Assembly (NCBI RefSeq): GCF_027580225.2 | Contig: NC_073361.2 | Coordinates: 18,981,001-19,045,000 of the forward strand | Origin: Misgurnus anguillicaudatus | Lineage: Eukaryota > Chordata > Actinopteri > Cypriniformes > Cobitidae | Reading direction: 5' to 3' | Length of the DNA: 64,000 nucleotides | Part shown: positions 12,201 through 22,200 of the stretch, piece by piece | Layout: the number at the start of each line of letters is the position of its first letter | Numbering within the stretch: position 1 is the stretch's first letter | The notes under the pieces: generated by a model | Seen by the model: only the letters and a program-made list of their open reading frames with translations | What the model was told of the DNA's origin: nothing | Database searches by the model: none | Translations under genes and position numbers: made by a program

Positions 12201-15200
12201 CATTTTGTGCCGCCATTTTTCTACAGAAGCCCTTAACGGACAAACTTTTTTTTACTAAGTCGTTTCCGACGATGCATGTTTGTCCGGTGGCGGCTACCGT
12301 AGCTTCTCTATGTGTTTCAAAAGCGAGGGGTGAGCCGTGGACTAAGCCGTTGACAACCTCACCACTGGATGCCACTAAAATTTACACACTGCACCTTTAA
12401 CATCTTCATTTAGAATTTGACTGACTAACTTTTTGCATAAGCAATTCGGAAGTCATTGCTATAAGTGATTTAAATTAAGCATGTTACTATTATATACAAT
12501 ACTATTAACAATGTCTATTCCTAAAGTCAGATTGATAATACCACAAAAGTCTTAACAAAACCCATCACTATTTTTGTAGCTATTTTGGGAATTTGATGTA
12601 CAGACATGACAAGCATGAAAACGACCCAGTATAGACGGATTCAGCAGTAACAACATAAACAAGTGATGTCCATGGTCAACACGTAACTTCCGGTAAACTC
12701 CGCTAAGAATTATTACAACAAAGTACTTTAAACGTAGGTTATTTATATAACAAGCAAAAAACAACAACACGTAGGTTACCTAGGAAACTAAAACATTTGT
12801 TATTTTCGACGAGGTATTTGTTCAAGAGTTCAGTTTAGCAAATAGTCAGACCATTAAAAAACTAAAACCGGAAGTAAAGGTCGGACCAGACGCGTATCGC
12901 GTCACCGCACGTGAGTCCGATGAAACGGTCTATAAGACATTCAATCCCAAATTAATATGCTGAAACAACCTGCAATTCGCTAAATAATGTAAACACTGTG
13001 GTGCTATCAAAACATCACATCTGTTTGTTTTAACACCATGACCAGCCCTACACAGCGACACACTTTAGGCTCAAACAATCCCATAAGCTTGAGGCGAGGC
13101 TATCAGTTTGTCAACCAATGGCAGATAAGATGAGTGTCCAGAAAATAAAGTCAACATTTTTGGAATTCTGTTTGCCACAAAAATAATACATCTTACCTTT
13201 TTACCAGAAAATACACAGAAAAGATTGTTTAATTTTGGTTTATTTACACTGCCAATCATTTTTTAGAATCCGTGCGTGCATTCACACAGAGTCGTGTTTG
13301 CGTTCACACAGAAGGCACGCTGGCAATTTTATGGTATCAACGCTGTGTGAATAAAAACAAAAAGCCACATGATGCTGCAAAATACCTACTACTACTCTAT
13401 TTTCATACATCCATGAAAAATCTACACATTTATAAAGCTGCAATGAGGCTGAGAACTCAGTTCTTTGGCAGAACCAGACCTTGATGACTACACGACATCT
13501 GCTCCACTAAAACTGATCCAATTAAGTCATCATACAGTTTTACACTTCATGCACTGGAGCATCAAATTCCTGCTCTATCCCAAACACGCAACACCCTTTT
13601 AATCTCTAAAACACCCTTCTCTCTTTAAGTGGCTGTTCCGTCTATCCGGTGAAGGGGAATATTGGCTATACTGTACTAATCTATTGTGGGGTGTTGAAAA
13701 CCTTCCTTCGCCTCTTCCTGCATCACGTTAAAAAGGTTGACGTGACAGAATGGTGGTTGAGAGCCATCTGCTCCCTCTCAGCAGGTTGCCAGACTCTCTT
13801 CAGGGATGGGGTTTGCTTCATGATGCTAATATAACGCTGTGTTACATAAAGCCAATGCAAAGGTCAGTACACAGCCATCAGCAACAATTAGGAAAGGACA
13901 CCATCTAGCCTCCAAATCAGATTAGGTATGCCAGACCAAAAAGTTTAAACTGTTTGAACAACAGGGTGTTACTGATTCAAACAGGCTTGCGAGATCTGGT
14001 CCTCTAATTTCTATAGCATCCCCCCATTCCCTTGAGAATGATGTCACTTAAATGAAACGAAATTAGCTGATGAAGTCACTTCCTGTCTTTATGCTATGGA
14101 GACCATTTTAAGGATTTTGGTTGGAAATTTTGGTAAATGTACTTTTTAAGATGTGCTTCTTAAATTAAAACTATTTTATCTTAATGCACGATCAAACGCA
14201 ATGCAACAGATGCAACGCAAAAGATGATGTAAACTACAGCAAGACATAGCCTTGATGTGGTGGTGTTTAAAAAAAAAGTGAATGTAAAAATGGTGATTTC
14301 TCTGAGCAGATTTTAGCATGCTGGCAGACACTGAGACTTTCAACATGCTGTCAATGCTGTCAGCAGGGTAACGCGGCATACATTTACATTTCTTATTTCA
14401 TCACCTTTATCAAAAGCATGCTAAAAATATTTTAACTGGAGAAAAATGAGAATAGAAATAGTTGGATAAATTAACGTTTACCGGCTTGCCCATCCCTAAT
14501 AGAAACAATGAATTTGAAATGTGCACCCATTATTTGTCACCCATCCCGTAATGAATTAAGTTTATTTTGTGGAATTGCTAAATACATGCGATTTTTCTAA
14601 TCCAATTCTTGAGTGCTGAATTGAAATATAGAAACGGGACAAATAACAAGATAACAGGAATTACAGTCTCTTTAGGATTAAATTGTGTTCCTGTAGCTCA
14701 GTGGTAGAGCATTGCATTAAGTAGTGCAAAAGGTTGTGGGTTCGATCCCAGGGAACACACATACTGATCAAATGTATATCTTGTAATGTATTTTAAGTTC
14801 CTTTCTGCCAAATATGTAAATGTAATGTAATGCAGATGGCTTGCAATAACACTATGGGGTGGTTTCCCAGACAGGGAATAGCTTAAACCAGGACTAGGCT
14901 TTAAGATTTTAAATGGGGAACATATCATGAAAATCTGACTTTTCCATGTTTAAGTGCTATAATTGTGTCCCCATTGCTTCTATCAAACCTAGAAAATGTG
15001 AAAAAGAAAAACCCAATAACTTAGTTTTGATAAACCATTCTCTGCAAGCATTTGAAAAAACAGGTAATTGAAATTTGGATCCCTTGTGATGTCAGAAGGG
15101 GATAATATCAGCCCTTAATCTTCACTATCCAACCACGGCACTGCCATTTAGTGCAGAGATCAGCTCATTTGCATTTAAAGGGACACACCAAAAATGGCAA

Positions 15201-17221
15201 ATTTTTGCTCACATCTACAAAGTGGCAATTTACACATGCTATTATAAATTATCTATATGGTATTTTGAGCTAGAACTTCACATATGTACTCTGGGGACAC
15301 CAGAAACTTATTTGGCATCTTTAAAAAGTATTGTAAAATGCCCCTTTAAAGGTGCAGTGTGTAAATTTTAGTGGCATCTAGTGGTGAGGTTGCAAATTGC
15401 AACCAACAACTCAGTTTACAGCTCACCCTTTGCTTTTGAAATGCATAAAGAAGCTACAGTAGCTGCCACAGGACAAACATATCACTGTTAAAGATAACTT
15501 AGTAAAAAAAGTTTGTCCGTTGAGAGCTTCCGTAAAAAACATGCCGGCACAAAATGGCAAGTTCCATGTAAGGGGACCATCTGTGTATATAGATAAAAAC
15601 GTCTCATTCTAAGGAAATAAAAACATAATGGTTCTTTATAAAATGTCTTTATACACCCCTGATAATATAGTTTTGTATATTATTTTGCATTTCTGTCAAG
15701 AGATCCTTCTTAAAATTACACACTGCACCTTTAAGATATGTCAGTGCAAGTTGTTTTCAGTTTTGACAGCTCTTACATTTAATTTAGTCTAGGACTAGTC
15801 TAATCCTTGTCCGGGAAACCGCCCCTAAGAGTCATAAATAGTCCTGTATGAAAATAAATAGTCCTGTTTGCAATGTGCCCACCCACATGTTTAGTCAGTA
15901 CCAGGTTGAGAAAATGTGTTTGTTTATGCCAAGCAAGATAGATACAGACAGACAGACAGGGTATAGTTATACTCCTCCTATGATCAAATGGAAAAATAAC
16001 ATTATGAATCACACACATTATGAAATACTTTCACAAGTGTTCCAACGATGTACAACATTAGGAATGACGTCTCAGTTGTGAATCCACACTTTAACCACAT
16101 GCACAAACCTTGATAACAAGGAAAAGCAAAACCAAACGTCATGCTTTGAAAGGCAAATAGTAAAAGGCAGACAAGGATACGCAATCAGATAAGAGTCTTC
16201 CTCTATTTAGGAGAAAAGGTTCAAGAATAACAGAGATAATAAAGAGAATTTCTGATTATATGAAACAAACTCCATCTGTCACAGCACACTGTCCAGTTTT
16301 ACATACCCCTCGTATGAACACCATCTTTTTTCCTCCTTTTCCTATCCTGCACCTGTGCAGCTGGAGTCAGTGGAAACACTTCACAGTGATCATCACATAA
16401 CAAAGACAAAATTCAGCCCTTCATCAAACCCCTCCCATCAAGCTATAGTGTGCAACATCTTAAAATCTCATTACACCATGAAGCCCAATAAACTGTAGCA
16501 TGAATTAACAGGTAGTCTAGGTAGCTGGGTATTAGTTTGCACAGCTGGTGGTGCATTTTATGGGGTTTAAAGAGCAAATCGTAATGAGTTGCCTGCCTAC
16601 CTAGATCTAGACAGGCTATCTAGCTCAAAACGCTGTCTAGATTGTGAGATTTTAGACACGTCCATTGTGTTTTATATGAAGAATAAGACGTACATGGTGA
16701 TTGCACCTGCACATTATCAATTGTAATGCATACCTTATGAGACTTAATGGTTAAATATTATCTGATTACTCACTAAGTTGACCAGGACCGACTCCCTGTT
16801 CCTTGCTTGCGGGTGGAGTGCCGCTCTGCCTTTCAAAATTGCCCGGATTGGAGAAATAATCCCGCAGCCGGGGCAGCTCCCGTCCAGCCTCCAGGAGCTC
16901 GGTGTGCAGCTCCAGGGCCGTGAGGATGTACTGATCCCGGAGAAGCTGCGCTGCGATCGCATCCACCGACACCCGCGTTTCCGTGGTTCCGATACCAGCC
17001 ACCGTAGCGGCCGATGCAGGTATACCGTCCACGCTCGGGCTGGTTCGGTTGCTAGACAACAAAACTGTTGGCTCGGGATACGCTGTCGGGGAGAAGGGAC
17101 CGAGGCTGTGGCCTTGCGCTTCATCACTCGGGCTACGCTCGGTGTCAGCGCCATCCTGCCTGTGCTCCGCTTCCTCCTCCGAATCGCTCACGTTAAACGG
17201 GTTGACATTACCCGCCGCCAT
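213..17221 (-). CDS. relch: RELCH (RAB11-binding LisH/HEAT protein), 5' seven exons, 3' truncated by window
   Basis: Known role of the family: RELCH/KIAA1468 binds Rab11 on recycling endosomes and promotes cholesterol transfer to the trans-Golgi with OSBP. Coding exons, 5' to 3' on the minus strand: 17221-16774, 10561-10472, 2406-2335, 2191-2135 (approximate), 770-657, 581-393, 307-213. Exon 1 has the conserved block SIDAIAAQLLRDQY...LRDYFSNPGNFERQSGTPP. Exon 2 gives RAGSISTLDSLDFARYSDD, exon 3 VLEFELRKAKETIQALRANL (start of the coiled coil), exon 5 the LisH block (EKRALNFLVNEYLLKNEYKL), exon 6 DFELWDDVGLNIPKP and exon 7 another coiled-coil stretch (LLNSEKQSLAEQIKKL). The HEAT-repeat half is outside the window. 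Phases agree except at exon 4, which is one base too long for the conserved frame (see findings). Identification is by recall of the vertebrate protein and is secure; the exon 3/4 junction is not. Confidence 0.93.
393..770 (-). CDS. relch: relch exons 5-6, LisH segment
   Basis: Exon 5 (770-657, 38 codons) begins EPIRSLEKRALNFLVNEY and ends SDENDDQ. Exon 6 (581-393, 63 codons) begins DFELWDDVGLNIPKPSDLL. Both start and end in phase 0 with canonical ag/gt borders. This is the LisH dimerisation motif and its conserved C-terminal flank; identity to the mammalian protein is very high in exon 5. Exon 6 diverges after LLQLYRN, in the region that is also variable between mammals. Confidence 0.93.
1316..1692. 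mobile_element. TTAA-flanked MITE, family AGGTGCAGTGTGTAA, copy 1
   Basis: Terminal inverted repeats AGGTGCAGTGTGTAA / TTACACACTGCACCT, with TTAA at both sides (1312-1315 and 1693-1696). Non-coding, 377 bp. Two more copies are at 12027-12396 (opposite orientation) and 15350-15730. TTAA targets are used by piggyBac and Kolobok transposases; the superfamily is not decided here. Confidence 0.85.
2407..4215. other. relch intron 2, unannotated AT-rich stretch
   Basis: I see no exon, RNA gene or intact element. Several A-runs and low-complexity stretches occur (for example 3107-3121). Confidence 0.4.
4216..4962. mobile_element. Non-autonomous DNA transposon with GGTAACACTTT ends
   Basis: Starts GGTAACACTTT and ends AAAGTGTTAC, with long inverted flanks (gttaatgcattactaa near the left end; ttagttaatgcatttactaa near the right). 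It is interrupted by another element at 4328-4812. Non-coding. Confidence 0.75.
4328..4812. mobile_element. Nested palindromic element with CCCAGTCTCAC ends
   Basis: Ends CCCAGTCTCAC / GTGAGACTGGG. The inside is a near-palindrome: left-arm pieces such as aattcctgttttcttgtg recur inverted in the right arm, around a centre carrying cctaaccctaac-type repeats. It sits inside 4216-4962 and is therefore younger. Confidence 0.75.
5427..6244. mobile_element. DNA transposon with CACTGTAAAAAGTG ends
   Basis: Left end CACTGTAAAAAGTG, right end CTTTTTACAGTG (partly degenerate). The ends resemble fish CACTA-type non-autonomous elements; no matching target duplication is clear. Non-coding, about 820 bp. 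Confidence 0.55.
7513..9868. mobile_element. TTAA-flanked MITE, family AGGAAAACACCACCG, copy 1 (split)
   Basis: Ends AGGAAAACACCACCG / GGTGTTCTCCT, with TTAA at 7509-7512 and 9869-9872. Its interior has a hairpin around 7800-7990 (ttgcagcacttcgacc and its inverse). A hAT-like element at 8071-9669 interrupts it. Other copies: 35793-37912 and a truncated one at 56184-56477. Confidence 0.8.
8071..9669. mobile_element. hAT-like element with exact 8-bp target duplication
   Basis: Ends TAGGGGTGGGC / GCCCACCCCTA with CATGGAAG repeated on both sides (8063-8070, 9670-9677): the hAT signature. It is 1599 bp. Open frames inside are short (longest useful one about 61 codons, 8891-8706) and I recognise no transposase, so it is non-autonomous or decayed. 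Confidence 0.85.
10179..10335. mobile_element. Short element with CTGTCAC...GTGACAG ends, copy 1
   Basis: Ends CTGTCACCGAGG / CCCAGTGACAG with internal ggtac-rich phrases (ggtaccaatatgtgcctctgaggtacta). Related copies: 21551-21702, 22525-22660 (partial) and 53057-54340 (interrupted). Confidence 0.65.
10724..11027. mobile_element. Short hAT MITE with 8-bp target duplication
   Basis: Ends CAGGGGTCTCTAACC / GGTGACCCCTG, flanked by CCCTAAAT on both sides (10716-10723, 11028-11035). It is 304 bp, non-coding, and lies only 162 bp upstream of relch exon 2. Confidence 0.85.
11036..12026. other. relch intron 1 stretch
   Basis: Contains a 135-codon minus-strand open frame (11748-11341) without recognisable similarity or splice context. 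Otherwise nothing recognised. Confidence 0.35.
12027..12396. mobile_element. TTAA-flanked MITE, family AGGTGCAGTGTGTAA, copy 2
   Basis: Same ends as the element at 1316 and in reverse orientation relative to it. TTAA is at 12023-12026 and 12397-12400. Confidence 0.85.
12397..14686. other. relch intron 1 stretch with a small CpG-rich patch
   Basis: No gene seen. Around 12680-12920 there are two inverted ETS-type motifs (acttccggt at about 12685, accggaagt at about 12867) followed by CpG-rich gacgcgtatcgcgtcaccgc. Confidence 0.35.
14687..14835 (+). repeat. tRNA-derived SINE
   Basis: A tRNA-like head (GTTCCTGTAGCTCAGTGG, pol III A box at 14694-14710; B box GGTTCGATCCC at 14739-14749) is followed by a body typical of cyprinid SINEs and a tail of taaatgtaatgtaa type. 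It is not a functional tRNA: the anticodon arm is unpaired and there is a long non-tRNA body. 3' pieces of the same family occur at about 37930-37995 and 48468-48545. Confidence 0.7.
14913..15345. mobile_element. TTAA MITE, family AGGGGACATAT, copy 1 (reverse)
   Basis: Left end ATGGGGAACATATCATGAAA, right end ATGCCCCT; TTAA at 14909-14912 and 15346-15349. It matches the inverse of the element at 52131-52615. Confidence 0.75.
15350..15730. mobile_element. TTAA MITE, family AGGTGCAGTGTGTAA, copy 3
   Basis: Same family as 1316-1692. It abuts the previous MITE through a single shared TTAA (15346-15349), with a second TTAA at 15731-15734. Confidence 0.85.
15826..16773. other. relch intron 1, 5' end
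   Basis: About 950 bp upstream of the relch exon 1 donor. I see no exon or repeat with clear ends; a short (gaca)n run lies near 15943-15958. Confidence 0.35.
16774..17221 (-). CDS. relch: relch exon 1 with start codon and N-terminal conserved block
   Basis: The ATG (plus-strand CAT at 17219-17221) opens MAAGNVNPFNVSDSEEE, matching the acidic N-terminus of vertebrate RELCH (VNPF followed by acidic residues). The exon codes for about 149 residues, ends in phase 1 and has a good donor (gtgagta at 16773-16767). It is markedly GC-richer than its surroundings, as expected for a first exon in a promoter CpG island. The first ~75 residues are Ser/Glu/Pro-rich and probably disordered. The last ~75 hold the conserved helical block ending in NPGNFERQSGTPP. 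Confidence 0.93.
17048..17060 (-). promoter_or_regulatory. Second X-box-like palindrome inside relch exon 1
   Basis: On the minus strand this reads GTTGTC-T-AGCAAC: right half perfect, one mismatch in the left. It overlaps codons for SSNRTSPS of relch, so it may be coincidental coding sequence. Confidence 0.25.
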
Positions 17222-17440
17222 TTTCCCGAAAGGTGGTCTGCCACCTATCTGGTTGAATATATGGCTCCGTCTTCCCGTACGGATGTAAAAAGCGCTTTAT
17301 TACTGCTAATCAACGGGGCTTCGGCAAATACGCTTGGTTGGTGGGGCCGAAATGTCATTTCAGCGCCCCGCCTCCCTTTCTGGATCCGAACGGAAGTTAC
17401 GTCATTGACAGGATCCGCCGAAGACGTGAAAAGATCCAAT
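17222..17440 (-). promoter_or_regulatory. relch promoter / CpG-rich 5' flank
   Basis: Sequence immediately upstream of the relch ATG is GC- and CpG-rich (ttttcccgaaaggtgg, cgcttggttggtggggccg, cgccccgcctccc) in an otherwise AT-rich window, continuing from GC-rich exon 1. No TATA box is seen. The exact start site cannot be fixed from sequence. Confidence 0.55.
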
Positions 17441-17657
17441 GAAAAGACGCGACAGAAGTTTATTAATAATATATTTATAATATAAAGATTTTTATTAGGC
17501 TACAGAAATTATTATGTATATATAAATACACAAACATTCATGTATGTATTTAAGAAACAGTTACATGTGTAAATATATTTATTTATATTTGTATATATTC
17601 TATATTATATATAAATAAATAAACTATATATAAAACTGTAAATAAAACATTTCTTAA

Positions 17658-17859
<202 letters not shown>

Positions 17860-17861
17860 GT

Positions 17862-18950
17862 ATTTCCTTTTATTTCTTTATTTGTGTATTTTGGGTCACA
17901 TTTAAACTTTAAAGCCCTTAGTATGACCTATAAATAATTGAAAGTTAAATAATTTCTACTTAAAACATGAACATTTATATTTCATTTTATAGAAATATTA
18001 AATAATTAATACTCCAGAATGAACATATATATATATATATATAAGACATTAACATCGATATAATCTATTGACAACTATCTAAACTGACTAAAACGGTAAA
18101 GATTATTAGGATCTGTACCTGTAATGTTAGCTGTTTTACACCATCAAGCATTTGTTTGTGCCATCTGCTGGATTGAACCAGACATAGCATGTTTTCATGT
18201 TTTATAACTCATACATTTCACATTAAAAATACCCAAATACATTTGATTTTCTTTGCTGCTGTCTGTGTTGGCGTAAACATACAAATTAATGAATTCATGG
18301 AGTCCACAAAGGTCTCCAGCTGCTTAGAGCTGTAATTTTGTCCGAGGCCATATTCGTATTTTTAACCCATGGTCAACCTGGCTATCACATTTGAATTGTA
18401 GTTATTTATTGTTAAATTTAAGTTATCAATTAATTATTAATTTTGTATTATTTTGTTTTATTTTGCTTTCATTTTATTATTTTATTTTATTTAACTTTAT
18501 TATTTTGTTTTTATTTAACTATTATTTTATTTAAATATTTCGCATTTTATTCTATTCAATAATCCATTTTTAATCAACTTTAAATTCCATAACTTTGGTG
18601 GTTGCATTTGATTACCATAATTTTGGGGGGCTAAAGTAGGACCTTTATTTTGAAAAATACATTATCGTCAGCTGTAAGAACAACTTTTGAATTGATAAAT
18701 AGTATCAGCGGTGCATCAAGTTATAATATAATACCTCATGGTAAAGCTGCATTACAGTAAAAGTTTTAGATAGACAGAAGCGGCTCTAATTTTTGGAATC
18801 GCGATATTTAATAGCTCAACTGTACAGCTAATGGTTAGTTTACTAGGCTTGTCTAAAATACAAACTGACTAGAAACGCGCATGTATTGTTTAAAATGCTA
18901 TGCAGGAAGGCAACCCCTATGTTTTATAACAAAGCCATTATCTTAACTGT
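17862..18950. other. Intergenic stretch between relch and cspp1
   Basis: Very AT-rich, with a tttattttatt-type low-complexity zone at 18420-18560. No gene seen. Confidence 0.4.
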
Positions 18951-18982
18951 GGGAGGTTAAGACGCGTGTGTTGTGTTGAGTT

Positions 18983-18995
18983 GTTGCCTAACAAC
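18983..18995 (+). promoter_or_regulatory. RFX X-box-like site upstream of cspp1
   Basis: GTTGCC-T-AACAAC is an imperfect palindrome matching the X-box pattern GTNRCC(N0-3)RGYAAC with one mismatch (A for G in the right half). It lies 189 bp upstream of the cspp1 ATG, a usual distance for ciliary genes controlled by RFX factors. cspp1 is a ciliary/centrosomal gene, which makes the site plausible; binding is inference. Confidence 0.5.
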
Positions 18996-19183
18996 CTGAG
19001 CTCGTGCCAGCGACTGCAGTCCTCATCTTCTCCTTCATCTCCTCAATCAGTCTTCGTTTTCATGTCCAGAGAGCAGGATATACAGTTCCCAAGCCTTGTG
19101 TTATTGATAACAACTTCATCGATTCAAGAAATCACACAAAATCTTATTCTTTCCTGTCCAGGGCTTTTCTGGTTTGAGAGAAT

Positions 19184-19258
19184 ATGAATGGCAACATCAG
19201 CAACTTTATGGAGGAAAGAAAAGCAACGGCAGAAGAAGCACCTTACATGGAAATGAAG
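19184..19258 (+). CDS. cspp1: cspp1 exon 1, start codon choice
   Basis: The ATG at 19184 opens [25 protein letters not shown], aligning to the human segment that ends DPPYMEMK. A second ATG at 19188 is out of frame, and an in-frame TGA lies 9 nt upstream at 19175, so 19184 is the start for this exon. Human has an alternative longer N-terminus; a farther-upstream coding exon is not excluded. The donor is gtaagc at 19259. A possible acceptor (cctgtccag, ending 19161) just upstream hints at a spliced 5'UTR. Confidence 0.85.
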
Positions 19259-22200
19259 GTAAGCTCAATTATTCACAGTGCTTCCTATTGTGTTAGCATG
19301 TATTTTTAAGGTACACCTAGGTTTCTATTGCTACATTTCAATTGCTGTTCCTATTTTTATAGACAAGCTTTAATAAGAAAAACCCAGAAAAGGAAAACAT
19401 CAGACCTGCAAACAAAACACAACCTTCGCAAGGCAAACAGATCACAGGCATGTTTAATCCTTTATACAGTCTATAGTTTAATCCCAGCCCTGAAGTACTG
19501 CAATAAATATACACGTTTGTTCAGTACTTCATATTCTGTATCAAAGTCATTTTACTGTATTTGTATGTCATGTACAATAAGATTGGAGGTTTCATATTGT
19601 TGTCTTATTGTTTCCAGAAGAGAATCTTGGTCTCAGTTTACCTTTGGGAGAAGAGTATGAAAGAAAGAAGCAGAAGCTAAAACAAGAATTACGTCTGGAT
19701 TACCGGCGTTTTATGTCTGAGGTGCAGTGTGCTGCTCAGATTCTGATTCAGATTGTATTTGATCATAATTCAGTTTCATTCAAAATGTTTTTATATATAT
19801 TAGTCTTTCATACAATACAGATATAAATAACTTTGTTAGTCTTGCTAATTTTATTCAAACCTTTTTTCCTTAGAAAAAATATCCGAGTATTGCTGAATCA
19901 CCTTCACATTCTCGGATGCTGTCTCTTCCCATAAGAGAACACAAATCGGCAAAGGTAAATGCTCTGTTTGTGAATCTGCTTACATGGATTGCTGTAGTAA
20001 ATTCTCAATTTAGAGCCAAAAAGCTCTTCCTCTCTGTCGCAGGTTGGAAAGACCCCAGATGATTTGCTAAAGGGACATTCTACTTTTTTTAAAAAAAAAA
20101 TAAGCTAATTTTTCAGATCACCTAGAGTGAAACATTTGATTTTTGCCATTTTGGAATCCATTTAAATGGTCTCCGCGTCTGGTGGTACCACTTTTAGCAT
20201 AGCTTAGCATAATCCATTGAATCCGATTAGACCATTAGCATTGCTCTCAAAAATGACCAAAGAGTTCTGATATTTCATTAATGATATTACGCAGTGCCCG
20301 AAAATAGTCCCCTGCTATTGAAAGTTACCAAAGGGACTACTTTCAGGCGCTGCGTAATATCATTGTGCCTGCTGCAGCCATGGTACGGCATGGAAGTCTT
20401 GATTATTACGCCAAAATGAGAGTATAGTTCCTAAACTTATCAGCTTAGAAAGTCAACTTTTAATTTTCTGTCGGTCTTAGTACACAATGTAACTACGGAA
20501 GAGTCAAGTTTTAAATAGGAAAAATATTGAAACTCTTTGGTCATTTTTGAGCGCAATGCTAATCAGATTCAGTGGATTATGCTGAGCTATGCTTAAAGTG
20601 GTGGCGCCATACCTGGATATCGGCTGAATGGATTTCAAAACTGTAAAAATCAAATGTTTAACTTTAGGGGAGCTGGAAAATGAGCCTATTTTCAAAAAAG
20701 TGGAGTGTCCCTTTAAGGCTTGTTGTTAACTTTAACTAGATAATGTATCTAATAGCAACCAGTATATTCCTGGACTTATTTAAATTAGCGCATTTAAATT
20801 TTTTCGATTTGTACAAACATGTAGGTTTGTGATTTGAATAGTTATCTGAAATAAAAAAGAAAACATTTTTATTGAGTTATTTTGTGTGTTTAGATTTTAG
20901 CATAACAATTTTGTTATTCTACCCAGGAAAAGTTACAAAATGAAAGAAAGAAAGAATACAATCTGTTTCTCAGAGGGAAAAATGAAACCCAGAAAACGGG
21001 AAAACATTCAACTACTCCACAGGTAAAAAGTAACAAACTTTTTAAGTTCAGAATGTAAACTTGTAAAAAACTCATTTGTGATGATCATCTGCATGTTTAC
21101 CATGCTTCTTTCAGGCCCTAGAGAGAGATTGTTTTGGGTCTGTCACACCTAAATATACAGTTTCTCCAGAGGTACAAGCACAGAGGGAAGGCCTGAGCCC
21201 AGAGATTGTTACATCTTTAAAAAAGGATGCAGCAACTATAACTGAGTCTGCTTCTGGAGTGCTTCAGAGATCAAGGCCACGGAGACGCTGGTTAGAAACG
21301 GTAGATCGCTTGGGACATCACAGCAGTTCAGAGGAGGAGCAGGTGGAGGTAGAGCTGAGAAATATACAGGAAGACACAGGCGTAGCCAGGAGAGATGGAA
21401 AACCTCATAATGGATCACACAGGTGCCTCTTACTAGTACTGCCTGTTTGTTTTGGTGCCAATTCTTTCAGTTTTATAGTTGAAAAAACATGATAACATCA
21501 ATATACTCGCGGGACTCAAGTCGCCATATCTCAGATAAAAGGTACAAAAGCTGTCACTGGAACTGTACAATTTAAAAGCATCCCAAAATGTATCATTTAG
21601 ATACAGATATGGTACCAATATGTACCTTTTGAGGTACTAATACGTGCACTTTAGGTTTAAAGATGTGCCTTTTGAAATGGTGCCACCCCAGCCCAGTGAC
21701 AGCTTCTGTACCTTTATTTCGGTGATTGTAGGGTATAATTACTATAGGCCCATTTAAATTTTGCACAAGTACATCTTTGAGGAAATCTCCTGTGTTTCTG
21801 CAGGATTCAAGGGCGTGTCACAAAAATTATGTAACTACTGTACACGGTCACTAGGGCTACACTTAAAAAAAGTGTTAATACTAGTATTTCCTCAATGACG
21901 TGACGTTAATTATTTTGTGTCCGTATAGATAAATTAAATATTAAAATTTCTAAATAAATTTGCAGATTACTTTTTTAGTCTAAAATTTCTGTTTTTATGT
22001 CATTTTGAAAAAAGTTTTCGGGGGATAATTGCAAAAATGTGGTGTAACCGGTCTATGTCAATTGGTGGAACTAGTTTTTTTTATTCAAATAGAAATATAT
22101 TCATAAAAAATATGGAATCAATTATAATTATCTAGTTTAGTGTAATAAGATTTTTTTTACATAAATTTTTACATCCTATGTCAAAGATTATTAAGAAAAC

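Larger units (their letters stand above)
14856..15825. mobile_element. Harbinger-like element with GGGGTGGTTTCCC ends, filled with two MITEs
   Basis: Ends GGGGTGGTTTCCCAGACAGG / CCGGGAAACCGCCCC with inner agtcctagac-type arms. A shorter copy at 46030-46263 has TTA on both sides, which suggests the PIF/Harbinger superfamily. Two TTAA elements are inserted (14913-15345, 15350-15730). Confidence 0.65.

Noticed and set aside
14687..14760. Possible functional tRNA gene
   Set aside because: A and B boxes are good, but the anticodon arm does not fold and the sequence continues into a SINE body and tail.
16778..17485. Plus-strand open frame of 235 codons opposite relch exon 1
   Set aside because: It is the antisense shadow of a GC-rich real exon; it has no recognisable domain and no splice or start context.
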